Shown here: one piece after another, positions 41,774 through 52,657 of the stretch | Position numbering within the stretch: position 1 is the first letter of the stretch | How the letters are laid out: each line of letters opens with the position of its first letter | Source: Pseudogymnoascus destructans | Taxonomy: Eukaryota; Ascomycota; Leotiomycetes; Thelebolales; Thelebolaceae | Length of the DNA: 64,000 nucleotides | NCBI RefSeq assembly: GCF_001641265.1 | Contig: NW_020167522.1 | Span: 1 to 64,000 of the forward strand | Direction: 5' to 3' | Program-made: the position numbers and the translations under genes | The notes under the pieces: generated by a model | Database searches by the model: none | Told to the model about the DNA's origin: nothing | What the model saw: only the letters and a program-made list of their open reading frames with translations

Positions 41774-43745
41774 TTAAAACAAATCCGTCATAGCACCATG
41801 ACTCGCATCTCCCACCAACCTCTGATACTTCCCCAACACACCCCTATTAACCTTACTCTTCGGCGCCTTCCACTCCTTCAACCTCCTCGCAATCTCCTCC
41901 TCAGGAACATCCATACTCAACGTATTCGTCTTCGCAGAAATAGTCACCATATCCCCATCCTGCACAACCGCAATTGGTCCACCAACCGCAGCCTCAGGAA
42001 CTACGTGTCCCACGATGAACCCGTGCGAGGCACCGCTGTAGCGCCCATCAGTGACTAACGCCACGTTGGTCAGGCCGGCACCCATAATCGCCGCGCTGGC
42101 CTTCAACTGCTCCGGCATACCGGGTCCGCCCTTAGGTCCCTCATAGCGGACGATAATCACAATATTATCACCCCTCGGAATCGCACCAGCGCTGAGCGCA
42201 GCATCAAGCTGGCGTTCTTTATCAAACACCCTCGCAGCACCCTTGAATTCCAGACCCTCCTTGCCGGTGATCTTGGCGACAGCGCCGCCTGGCGCGATGT
42301 TACCGCGCAGGATCTGGAGGTGGCCTGAGGATTTGATGGGGTTGGAGAGGGGGCGGATGATGACTTGGTCTTGGGGGAGGGAGGGGAAGGAGACGAGGTT
42401 CTCGGCGAGGGTCTTGCCGGTGACGGTGGGGATGGAGCCGTTGATGAGACCGGCGGCGATGAGGTATTTGAGTACAGAGGGGGTGCCGCCGATGTCATAG
42501 AGGTCCTCCATGTAGTACTCTCCGGACGGGGCGAGGTTGGCGAGGAAGGGGATCTTGTCTGACACGCGCTGGATGTCGTCGATGGTCAGTTCGACCTCTG
42601 CGGTGCGCGCCATGGCGAGGAAATGGAGTACGCCGTTTGTGGAGCCACCGAGAGCCATGGTCAGGACGAGTGCGTTCTCGAAGGACTCCTTGGTGAGCAG
42701 CTTGCGAGGGGTGATGTTCTTCTCCATGCAGATCTTGATTGTCTCAGCTGCCTTCTCGCACTCGCGCATCTTGGCTGGGGACTCCGCGGGGTTGGAGGAG
42801 GAGCCTGGGAGACAGAGTCCCATGGCTTCGATGGCGGTAGACATGGTGTTGGCGGTGTACATGCCTCCGCAGCCACCGGCACCAGGGCAGGCGTGGCGCT
42901 CAATGTCATCCATGACGTCTGACGGGGTGCGGCCCTCGGTGCCAGGGTCGACGGCGGCGTGGAGCTTGTCGTAGGTGAATGCGCCGGAGGCTTCGTAGCA
43001 GGTGCTGATGTTGATGGGCTTGTTGAGGAGCTTGGAGAAGCCCTTCTTGATGGTGCCGCCGTAGATCATTAGGAAGGGGCGGTTGTGGCGCGCGGCGGCC
43101 ATGATGACGCCGGGCATGTTCTTGTCGCAGCCGGGGATGGAGATGTTGGCGTCGTGGTGCTGAGCACAGGTTACGGTTTCGATGGAGTCGGCGATGACTT
43201 CACGCGTCTGCAGGGAGAAGCGCATTCCTGGGGTCTGTTAGAGGAGAGTTTCGTGGGCAGTGGGGGGTGGGGCATACCTTCTCCGCCCATTGTGATGGCA
43301 TCGGATACACCGATTGTGTTGAACTGCCAGGCCAGCATGTCCTGCTTGATCACTGATGCTTTGACAACCTTTCCCAAGTCATGTACTGGTGAGAAACTTC
43401 GTCAGCCAGGTTCTAAGTTCAATTGAAATGCTCATACTCACAATGCATGCTGGAAGGGCTGTTAGTCTTCTAAACGTTCATGTAGGGGATGGACAAGACT
43501 CACTTGCATGGGTTTCCCTCCCACCATACTGTAGAGATGCCGACATGAGGAGCAGTCTTCATCATGTCTCTATTCGGCACGCCGGCTGCGTAGAGCATAG
43601 CCTGTGCTCCTGGGAAGTCATGGTCCTTCGTCAAGGTGGCCGACCACCTGTTCAGCACGAGCGTTCCATCTCTGAGAGTACCATGGGGAATGGAGGGAAA
43701 CTCGATATATCTTGGCTCCTCTGGAACGTGCTCCGGAGCAGACAT
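41774..43745 (-). CDS. Dihydroxy-acid dehydratase (ILV3 family), with an 8-nt exon
   Basis: Four exons, 43745-43504, 43449-43442 (8 nt), 43385-43278 and 43227-41774, give 603 residues. The micro-exon restores NPCNMHLHDLGK, including the first Fe-S Cys. Further cluster ligands are in IPGCDKNMPG and CPGAGGCGGMYTAN, with the C-terminal TDGRYSGASHGFIVGH region. The enzyme dehydrates 2,3-dihydroxy-isovalerate and -methylvalerate in valine/isoleucine synthesis. The N-terminus (MSAPEHVPEEPRYIEFPS) has none of the basic amphipathic character of a mitochondrial presequence. This may therefore be a cytosolic paralogue rather than the mitochondrial biosynthetic enzyme. An upstream alternative start was not found in frame. 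Confidence 0.92.
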
Positions 43746-44697
43746 GGTGACTATAAAGGATAGGGAGCGGTCAATGGTTCGTAGGTACGGAATATGCAGG
43801 TCACCTCAGGTTGCAGGCGCGTATATGAACTCTGAGAGCTGTCTGACGGGGGATATATGATAACAAGAAATAAATTTATAAAAGGAGGCTTTCCGGGTGA
43901 ATTGGTTGGGCTATAATGGGCTATTCCAGGTCTATAATTGTGTTCAGCCGGAGGAGGGGGATAGCTCTCAGTAGAAGTTCCAGTAGGATGCTGAACAATG
44001 GCCTGGTGTGCTCCGACGATGAGGGGTTACCCCCACTATGAGGGACATCGGGAACCCCACTAGTCCCGTTCGCTCTTTCTGTTTTTCCTGTCTGTAATTC
44101 CAAACGGGACGGACGTCATTGGCTGGGAGGTGGGACGGCATTAAACACGGCATTCGTGTTATATTACAATCTCACGGGATATCTTGCAATATCAACAGAA
44201 GGGCCTCGTCAGAGAATTTAGGACTTGCGTACAATTCTCGTGATTTTTAATCGGGTTGTCGCAATCACGTGATATGGAGCGGAACCTTGGCGCAGGACGG
44301 TGGCAGAGGAACCCAGCGGAACCGAGCGGAGCCGAGCGGAGTCGAGCGGAACCCAGCGGGACCCAGCGGGACCCAGCGGACCCAGCGGACCCAGCGGAAC
44401 CCCTCTCTCCCCAACATGCAACTACCCCGCCCCACTGTGAAGAGCAAGTTACTCGTAAAGTGAGTGGAGTACCAAATAGCAAAAGGTACATATATGATAC
44501 TTGCCATAAAGACTAAATACAGTATTATTTACAAGTACACTCCCGTACCACTCCTAGTAGATCCAAAACTGTAAGTTACTCGTTTTCGAGTTTCAGCCTT
44601 GTTCCCAAGCTAAGGCCCGCCTGCCTGCTCGGTTCGAGGTCCCAAACAACTTCTCAAGCCTCAAATCCTCCCATCAACACCACCAAATCCATCAACC
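43746..44697. other. Spacer with a 10-bp minisatellite
   Basis: Divergent upstream regions of the dehydratase and Ybp-like genes. Apart from the repeat at 44311-44404 no feature stands out. Confidence 0.55.
44311..44404 (+). repeat. 10-bp tandem repeat (CCCAGCGGAA)
   Basis: About nine units of CCCAGCGGAA and variants (CCGAGCGGAG, CCCAGCGGGA), two of them shortened to 9 bp. Confidence 0.85.
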
Positions 44698-46688
44698 ATG
44701 GCCTCTCCCTCTCCCCTAGAGCACGCCAAAGCGGCCATCCGTGACAGCCGTCCGCCCGTCACCGACGATCTCACCTATCTCACCATCGTGCAATCGCACT
44801 TGTCGCCCGAGGTTCTGCCCGCGCTCAATGACGTACTTCAGGATGTCGAGCTCACTCAGAGAATTGGTTGGGACCTCGTCCACATGCTGCTCCCACTCCC
44901 GGGGTCCGCGCCGTGCTTGAAGACTGTGGCACGACTGGGAAACCCAAGAGAGGTTATTCTTCAAGTTACCGAAGCGTTGAGGTTGCTGGTATTAGACAAG
45001 CCGGTGGAGGAGGAGGACAACGAGGCCGCGGAGGAGAAGGCTGCCGAGACCGAAGATGCTAAGAAGACTGAGAAGACCGAAGAGGCTGAGCCGACTCGCG
45101 ATGCGCTTGTTGCGTCACCAACCGAGGCCGAGATACCAGAGCCAACAGAGGTTGACAAGTTCTGCCTTCTCGTTTCCATGCTGGCCACACTCCATCCAAG
45201 AATCAAGACAAGATACCCCTCGCGCTTCCTCTCAGCCTCTCTGATGGCAATTCTCAGCTCTTACCGCCCGTCAAGCCAGGCCACCCATGCCATCACTGCG
45301 TTTGCGCAGACACTCTCGGGGAACAAGAGGCCTCCGCTCCCAACGCGCAAGTCAAGTCTCTCAATACAGGACCTTACAATCGCATCAGACGAAAAGGATG
45401 AGAAGGCTCCAGACCCGGAGGCAGCAGTAGAAGACCCAAAGGAGGAAGCCATACAGAAGAAGCTCGTACAGTCGTTTGTCACACATATTATAGAACTATA
45501 TGTCAAAGACAACAGCTTGGATTGGTCCGCGCGGCTCCAAGAGCACTTCGCGCTGGACAAGATGGTGCCAGGGAAGAAGAATTTCGGAGAGGCTTTCAGA
45601 GAAGACTTGAAGTTGCAGGAGCGTGAAGTTCTCCTCGGGAAACTAGTGGTATGGCCCTTACATTTACATTTTTCTTTCCCTCCTAACACCTCCAGGCCCT
45701 CGCACGCGACGTTGGCCTCAACGGCGTCGACTACCTCTTCAACGCACCCGAACAAGACCTCCCCACCCCACCCAACGAACCCGAGAGCGAAGACTTCTCC
45801 CCCACCTCCCCCGACGACGTCCCCCTCTCCCTCACTGGCTGCCTCTTCCTGACCGCCAACGCTATCTTCTCCTCCGTCATGTTCTCGAACACCAACGTCA
45901 CCCTCCCCGCCCTCTCCATCTTCCCCTCCCTCTCCCTCCTAGTCCAAAAATTCATCGGCACCACCGGCCTCGAAACCTCCGGCACTGAATCCCCCCCCAT
46001 CATCGACGCCATCCTCTCCATCGGTCTCTGGCTCGAACATACCGACCACTTCGTCGCCGGCCCCCTCGAACCAACCGACTACCTTCAGCTCCTCCAGACT
46101 CTCTCCCTCGTCTCCGCGAACTGCCCCGAGCCCACCCTCCGCCACGCGGCACACATCCTCACCTCTAACATCCTGCACGCACACCCCACAGACCGCCTCC
46201 GCCTCAACTTCATCTCCGACACACTAGAGCACTGCCCCTTCGAGCCCCTCCGCGCCTCCGCAGTCGGCTGGCTCAAAGAAGAGCTCGTGCGCGCACACAC
46301 CCGCAAGTCCGATGACCTCTTCGCCACCCCCGCCGCCGTGGCAGCATTACAACCCTACCTGTTCCCGTACGAGAGCATCCTAGACGCCGAGACGGATTCG
46401 GAAGTATGGGAGGACTTCCGGTGCACGTTCCCGTTCCATATGGCGGCGCTGAATTTGATCTTCTTCTTGAATTCGGAGGATTATAAGAGTGTGGTGCCGG
46501 AGGGGAGTATGAGTGTGATTGAGGAGGTTTATTTGCAGCCGCTTAGGACGGCGAGGGGGAGGTTGGAGAAGGCGCTTAAGGAGGGGGGGGAGCTGGAGAA
46601 GGTGTTTGGGGAGGAGGTGAGGGGAGGGTTGGCTGAGGTGCGGTTGTTGGGGGATAGACTGGATATGTGTCTTGAGCAGCAGTCGTAG
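44698..46688 (+). CDS. Ybp1/Ybp2-family protein (YAP1-binding/DUF1760)
   Basis: Two exons, 44698-45648 and 45696-46688, give 647 residues. The protein is all-helical and HEAT-like, with an acidic Lys/Glu-rich insert near residues 103-145. Matching segments include RIGWDLVHMLLPLPGSAPCL, GCLFLTANAIFSSVMFSNT and VLPALNDVLQDVEL. A second low-complexity insert (KDEKAPDPEAAVEDPKEEA) lies near residue 230. In yeast Ybp1 activates Yap1 in peroxide sensing and Ybp2 works at the kinetochore; the filamentous-fungal member could serve either. Paralogue assignment is not possible from sequence alone. Confidence 0.82.
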
Positions 46689-47242
46689 GGTGTGGGGTTT
46701 GGTGTGTGGCGGAGAATGCAGGTTATGAGATGAGATATGATGGATATGCCGTTATTATGGATGCCTTGCAAAGAGGGAGGCCTGCGTGGGTTTTCGGATA
46801 TGGTGGGTGTGCTTTTGGTGCATCTATGGCGTTTTATACTGAGATGGTAGTTTATGAAGGGAGGTTTATTATAACTCTTTTATCTCGTTGTATAAGGTGA
46901 ATATGAGATTTGAAAGAAGTGGTGCTTTTGATCAGAATAGTCGTATCCAACTGGTATTCGCGACTGTCGATGGATTGAATAATTCCAATAAATGCCCCCG
47001 CCAGCGAGAAGTAAAGTAACAGCCAGAAAGGAAACCTATAGCGAGAGAGGCAATAAACCTCCCTGACGTCATGTGAAGATATTTATCCATCCAGCCTCGC
47101 AACCAAAATCCACCCCTCCTCCCACCACCACAAGGCTGACGCCCGAAGCGAGAACAGCGCATCAAACCAACCCCGCCAACAACCCCGCGTTTCTCGCGAC
47201 GAAAGCCATCCCTCTCCCACTCAGCACAAGAGCACCAACAAT
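46689..47242. other. Spacer upstream of Dom34/Pelota
   Basis: 554 bp with no recognisable gene. Its right side is the pyrimidine/CA-rich promoter and leader of the Dom34 gene. Confidence 0.5.
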
Positions 47243-48545
47243 ATGCGGCTCATCAAGCAGAATATCGAGCGCGACGGTTCGGGGACGGTGGTTCTCCTCC
47301 CCGAGGAGCCTGAGGATATGGTAAATTTCCCCCCTTCGACTTCCCCCACCCCCACCACGACCCTCCCCCCATCCACCCCCCTTCCCAAACCACAGACCAC
47401 AGTCCCACACTAACCCCCTCCCAGTGGCACGCCTACAACCTCATCTCCCCCCTCGACCTCCTCCGCGCCTCCGCCATCCGCCGCATCACCACCGAATCCG
47501 CCACCGGCTCCACCTCCAGCACCCGCGTCCACACCACCCTCGCCATCCGCGTCACCTCTCTCGACTTCGACGCGCAAGCCGGGCAACTCCACGTCTCCGG
47601 CCGCGTCGCCGAGGAAAACAAACACGTCAAAGTCGGCGCGTACCACACCCTCGACCTGGAACTACACCGGAACTTCACCCTGGAGAAGGCCGAGGAGAAT
47701 GGGGGGTGGGATAGCATTGCCCTGGATGTTGTCAGGGAGGCGGTTAGGGTCGATAAGGAGGGCGCGGTGCCGGCGGTGGTGATGCAGGAGGGGTTGGCGA
47801 ATATTTGTCTGATTACGGAACATCAGACTATCCTGAGGCAGAGAGTTGAGATCGCTATTCCGAAAAAGAGGGCGGGGCGCGCGGGCGATCATGATAAGGG
47901 GCTTGAGCGCTTCTTTCACGCTGTGCTGGAGACGTTGGGGCGACATGTAGATATCTCGCAGCCGCGGCCGCTGCTGATTGCTTCCCCTGGCTTTACGGCG
48001 GCGGGGTTCGTGGAGTACGTGCTTGATGATGCGAGGAGGCGGAATGATAAGGCGGTGTTGGGGAATAAATCCAATTTCGTGATCGTGCACAGTAGTTCTG
48101 GGCATTTACACAGTCTCACCGAGGTGCTGGCCGCGCCGGAGGTGATGGCGCGGTTGGCGGATACTAAGTATGCGAGGGAAACGCGACTGATGGAGGAGTT
48201 TGCGAAGATGTTGCGGAACGAGGATGGGCGTGCCTGGTACGGGAAAGGGGAGGTGGAGAAGGCTGTTGCGAAGGGGGCGGTGGGGGTTGGTGGGGGGGTG
48301 TTGTTGATTTCGAATCAGTTGTTTAGGAGTCAGGTTATTGGAGAGAGGAAGAGGTGGGTGACGCTCGTGGATCGGGTGAGGGAGGAGGGGGGGAGGTGAG
48401 GGTGCTGAGTAGTGATCATGAGAGCGGGAAGAGGTTGGAGGGGTTGGGGGGTGTGGCGGCCATTTTGACGTTTCCATTGGAGGATCTGGATGAGGAAGAG
48501 GAGGGGGAGGGGGGGGGAGAGGAGGGTGGTGAGGAGGCGATTTGA
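47243..48545 (+). CDS. DOM34: Dom34/Pelota ribosome-rescue factor, frameshift in a G run
   Basis: Exon 1 (47243-47320) encodes MRLIKQNIERDGSGTVVLLP. Exon 2 starts at 47425 (WHAYNLISPLDLLRASAIRR). The three Pelota domains follow, with LANICLITEHQTILRQRVE and IPKKR in the middle and LLIASPGF and NKSNFVIVHSSSGHLHSL in domain 3. The frame ends at 48399 with REEGGR. However, the next frame from about 48394 continues exactly as Pelota should: EVRVLSSDHESGKRLEGLGG then VAAILTFPLEDL and an acidic tail to 48545. The junction is a seven-G run at 48387-48393; one base is missing relative to the expected frame. A sequence error is most likely, a real mutation possible. Dom34 with Hbs1 rescues stalled ribosomes. 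Confidence 0.9.
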
Positions 48546-49457
48546 TTGTAGATATGAGGTTTCTTTGAAAATGGGGGTGGGAGAGGTGCGAGGTTATATA
48601 GTGAGATATTGGATACCCACAGTACCCTCTCGGATGGAGTGCAGGCAAAAGGATTAAAATAAAGATAAAAAATGCAAAAGACTCGTCAGATCTCGGCGTA
48701 TGTTTTGAGATCCGATGAGGAGAAAATCACTTTGATTTTTCTTTTTGGTGTTATGTTGATTTGTGTTGATCGTTTCCAAACTCTTTCTTTCTTTCCTTTC
48801 CTTGCCGGGACTCGAATCTATAACCTCCCTTTCCTCCGCTGGCCAGATTGTCCAGACAGTGGTACTTCCACTGCGCCACTGTGCCGCTTGAATGGAGGAG
48901 GAGTTAAGTTGGGTTATAAAGGCGCTCTCGCCTGTGGTGGGGAGTTGGCCTGAGGATTGGGGGTTGGCTATAAGGGAAAGGGGGGGATTGGGTTTAGCGG
49001 TGGAGGGAGCGGTAAGCGGGGGGAAGGGGCAATTGTGGTACTACTGGGAGAACTGCAATCAGAGAGAGCGGTCAGAGAGAGATTTATAGACTTCTTATGC
49101 GGGTTTATATTTTGATATCACTTGCAGCGTCTTGACTGGATACACGTGGCAAGACAACACTACTAGGTTGGAGACCACCACCACTTGGGTCGACAGCAGA
49201 TTAAAGGGCATCAAGCATTCCTTTGATCATATTCCAACACGGCTCCGAAAACACTTCTAAAAAACGCCAAAACCGCCGCCGTGGGTATATCATATCCTGA
49301 CCTCCCCCCAAAAATACAATGCCAAGTCCAATCCATCCTTTGGAGCTCCGCCAGGCCTCCAACTATCCAGACATAAAGTAACAATGCAATATTTCTCTCA
49401 TACCCGCTGTTCCAAAGCGTTTTCGAGAAATTTGACAAGGCACAACCACCAACACCC
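48546..49457. other. Convergent 3' spacer with a tRNA-like fragment
   Basis: Between the Dom34 gene and the leftward 846-residue gene. Apart from the tRNA-like stretch at 48797-48895, nothing is recognised. Confidence 0.5.
48797..48895 (-). other. tRNA-like sequence (possible SINE or tRNA pseudogene)
   Basis: On the minus strand TGGCGCAGTGG fits the polymerase III A box and GATTCGAGTCC fits a B box, about 49 nt apart. A purine-rich AAGG/AAAG tract follows. The T-stem and acceptor stem do not pair, so it is not a functional tRNA. Confidence 0.35.
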
Positions 49458-51998
49458 TTACATAAACGCATACGCATCTTCCGCATTTGCGACTGCATTT
49501 GCATCATCATCCAAGCAGCGTTGGATGAAACTCTCATGTTTCTCCGACTCGGTCTCAGATTCAGTCTCAGTCTCGTAGTCTCGTGCAAATGGGGTTTCCA
49601 GCTTATGACCAAAGGCGATCATTGAAGCTTCAGCCTCCTCGTCGTCGAAATCATCACTGTACTCGTCACTTTCAATCCCATCCATCAGCTTCGTCAGTTG
49701 GCTTGCGTTTAGGCTCTCTAGTTGCACTGATACATCATCTGCGCCAACCTCTAGCCTGGCGGCATCTTGACTGGCTCGCCTGGCGCTGGGCGTGTGCCGT
49801 TGAGATGGCTGTCTAGTGCAGAGTAGTTCTCTTTCAATCCTCATATTCTCCAAACGCAGCTTTGCCGCCTCGTCATCTACCTTGCCTTGAAGTTTACTCT
49901 CGTGAATGGCCGCAGCAAACAGATCTTCCTCCTTCTCGACAAAGAATCTTGGTTTGCGCGCTCGCCTCACATCCCACGGCGTAGGTGGTGGCGCCGGCAC
50001 TGGTGATATCTTGCTTGGCGACTCAAGCTCTCGCAATTCTTGCGACGAGAACATCAATTCACGAGAGGACATCCATGGAAAATCGTCACCCAACATTGGT
50101 TGTGCTGGTTCCATGAGGATCGGTCGTGCTACCACGCTGTCCCTTCCAATTTCACGAGCAACTTGTGTGTTGGATGGGATATCGTCATCTTCAATATCTT
50201 CAAGCAGCTCGCGCAGTTCTTGCGATGGGCTGGGGAAGAAATCGTCAAGGTGATCGGCAAGGAATAGTTGCGTGCTTGTTGGTAAATTGAACGGCGACAC
50301 TTTCGGTCCTGCGTGGGAGGGTAGCAGGCTGGGCTTGAGGAAAGGCTTCGAGCGAGTGAAGGATGATGGTAGTGCCTTTGCTGACGCATTCCGTGCGTGC
50401 TTTGAAATATCGTTTAAAGGGAGACGATGGCTAGAGCCAGCCGCCCCAATACCTTGCACAGTTCTCTGTGACAGGGGGTTGTTAGTACTTGGCGCTGGCA
50501 TGTTCTTGCCTTGCGAGCGTATAGGCGTCGACAACATTGTGCTGCGAGGAAGACGTATAATGGAGGTTGGCACAAACATGACCGAAGCTACGGCAGCGGT
50601 ATTGGGCTTGGGAACAGGTTTGCTCATCAACCGTAATGCTGTTTGATTTTGTGAAAAGGGATTCGAGGATGTCAATTCCAGTGAAACCCCTGAACAGTCA
50701 AACTCTATCCGAGGCCGTGGCGTCCTCTGTAAAACCGGCGATGCTAGTTGCCGCTTTGGTGGTGACGTAGGGAACGCTGTTGGGTTGGTCGCGATGACTG
50801 GACATGGGTCATGTTGAGGTGAATACACAACAGTAGTTTTAGTGATATTGGCTTGTGCCTTCTCCGGGGCTTCTTTTGTCTCCAACGCTGGTAAAGATTG
50901 GGCTGCGGCTAGCGACCTCTCTCCTGCATCAAACGATTCGGAAAGTAGCTGATGCGCCGCTGCAAGCTCTAGGAAAATGTCATCATCGTCTAGGAAATCC
51001 TGCGAGCTAGTGAAATACTGAGTGTTCGAAGGCAGTTTTGGGTCGTCAAGCTTAGGTACTGGATGTTCTTGTGATTCGGTTTGGACTTCTTGGTCTTCAT
51101 GGGCAGTCGGTTCTGCCTGCACTTTTGGGCTTGCTTGAACTTCTTGTTCTTCTTGAGCTGCTGGATCTGCTTGCACCTCTGGTCTCGCTTGAACTTCTGG
51201 CCCCAATGAGTCTTCCTGATCAAGTTGAAGTTCTGGTTCCGGTTGGTCTTCAAGTTGTGGCTGGGCTTCGGGTTCCGATTGAACTACCAGCTCTCGTTTA
51301 AGTTCTAGCTCCGGTTCTTCCTGGTCTTGCAGAATTTCTGCCTCTAGTTGTGCTTCCGGGCTATTTTCCTTCTCTGCTCTAACGACAGGGGCATATTCCA
51401 GAGGCCTGGGCCTATCCTCTTGTTGTGCATCTTCCTCCCCCTCCTTGGTATCGCATAACGTTTTTATTGCCGAGGCATCAAACTGGGCTTCAGAAATGTC
51501 GGCCTCTCTCTCTTCGATATCCTCCTCATCCGTATCATCTTCAGCTCCATCCATGGCAAACCTCTTCGGCACCGGCTCCTCGCCATCGTCATCACTTTCA
51601 TCCCTCCCCCACTCTTCTTCCTCCTCCACATCCTTACCCCTCCCCCTCTTCCCCAGCCCCAAAAACCCCGTAATCCTCCCCTGACTAGGCCTCACCCACC
51701 TACTTTTCTCCGGAATCCCCGCCTTCTTCCTCTCCGCCCTCTCCGCCTCCTCCTTCCCATCCTTCTTCGCCTTCACAGCCCTCGCCTTCGCCTGCGCCTT
51801 CTCCCTCTCAAACTCCCTCTTCTGCGCCGCCAGCTCCGCAGCCTCCATGCGCTTGCGCTCCTTCCAGCTCATTTTCGGTATATTGTTGGCTTTTGCGAAG
51901 GCCTTCTTGGCTTGTTTGCTCGTCATGGGGGGGCGCCGCGAAGTTGTCATCACTGGGCCCCCGTCGGCGATGGCGATTTTGCTTTGGTGGGTTGCCAT
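49458..51998 (-). CDS. Large acidic/low-complexity nuclear-type protein, unknown
   Basis: A single exon of 846 residues. The N-terminus is very basic (KQAKKAFAKANNIPKMSWKE, then KERKRMEAAEL) and ends in RPSQGRITGFLGLGKRGRG. An acidic block comes next, then a repeat region (about residues 225-315) of Gln/Glu/Pro units such as EVQASPKVQAEP. The C-terminal half has scattered short motifs that repeat a theme: TSSQDFLDDDDIFLE, ADHLDDFFPSPSQELREL and SSRELMFSSQELRELE, which look like short linear docking motifs. The tail is acidic (DGIESDEYSDDFDDEEAE). I recognise no domain. It may be a DNA-repair or chromatin scaffold, but this is only a guess from composition. Confidence 0.75.
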   Translation of the reverse strand: MATHQSKIAIADGGPVMTTSRRPPMTSKQAKKAFAKANNIPKMSWKERKRMEAAELAAQKREFEREKAQAKARAVKAKKDGKEEAERAERKKAGIPEKSRWVRPSQGRITGFLGLGKRGRGKDVEEEEEWGRDESDDDGEEPVPKRFAMDGAEDDTDEEDIEEREADISEAQFDASAIKTLCDTKEGEEDAQQEDRPRPLEYAPVVRAEKENSPEAQLEAEILQDQEEPELELKRELVVQSEPEAQPQLEDQPEPELQLDQEDSLGPEVQARPEVQADPAAQEEQEVQASPKVQAEPTAHEDQEVQTESQEHPVPKLDDPKLPSNTQYFTSSQDFLDDDDIFLELAAAHQLLSESFDAGERSLAAAQSLPALETKEAPEKAQANITKTTVVYSPQHDPCPVIATNPTAFPTSPPKRQLASPVLQRTPRPRIEFDCSGVSLELTSSNPFSQNQTALRLMSKPVPKPNTAAVASVMFVPTSIIRLPRSTMLSTPIRSQGKNMPAPSTNNPLSQRTVQGIGAAGSSHRLPLNDISKHARNASAKALPSSFTRSKPFLKPSLLPSHAGPKVSPFNLPTSTQLFLADHLDDFFPSPSQELRELLEDIEDDDIPSNTQVAREIGRDSVVARPILMEPAQPMLGDDFPWMSSRELMFSSQELRELESPSKISPVPAPPPTPWDVRRARKPRFFVEKEEDLFAAAIHESKLQGKVDDEAAKLRLENMRIERELLCTRQPSQRHTPSARRASQDAARLEVGADDVSVQLESLNASQLTKLMDGIESDEYSDDFDDEEAEASMIAFGHKLETPFARDYETETESETESEKHESFIQRCLDDDANAVANAEDAYAFM

Positions 51999-52657
51999 CG
52001 TGGCCTACGCCTATCCCGTAGCCCTAACTATTTCGGAGATAATCGGGCATGTGAGCGGTGCATTTGGTTGAGTCTTATGTGCGATAGTTGTGATATTTGA
52101 TTATGTTTATAGTGTAAATATGTAAATAGAAGCAACGGCGGCGGTTGTTGTGGTTGGTATTTTAGCGCGAGGCTGGAGACACTCAGGTACCACGTACCAC
52201 GAGGCTGACATTTGTCAATCGGTGCGGGGTTTCATATCTCATAAACCTCGTCGTCATTGCAGAATAATCACAATAACACATTGGATAGACTTGATTTAAT
52301 TAAATGCATCAGTGTAGGTTTGAAAGGAACTGTTACTGAGCTGTAATATGATTTATAGTAAGTAAGCCCAGGCACAAAATGTTGTGTTTGTTGTAACTGC
52401 TGGTGAGCGCGTGACGTATGTACTTTGACGAGATGAGATTGAGGCTTGTTCACAAGATCTACCAAAACACAACCAGCAAAACGAACACGGACACATCTTG
52501 TTATATAATAGAGTAGGAAGATTCATTTCAATTGAGCTAAAAACAAACAAGTAGCTTCAAAGAGCGTAAAATCATGACTAAACTGGGTAACGTGTGGACC
52601 ATGCCATCATCCCAACATACACTGAGATCTATCCGATCTATAAACTCCAAGCAATGC
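51999..52657. other. Spacer between the 846-residue gene and the DJ-1-like gene
   Basis: The left side is the promoter of the large leftward gene and the right side the 3' flank of the DJ-1-like gene. No other feature seen. Confidence 0.55.
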
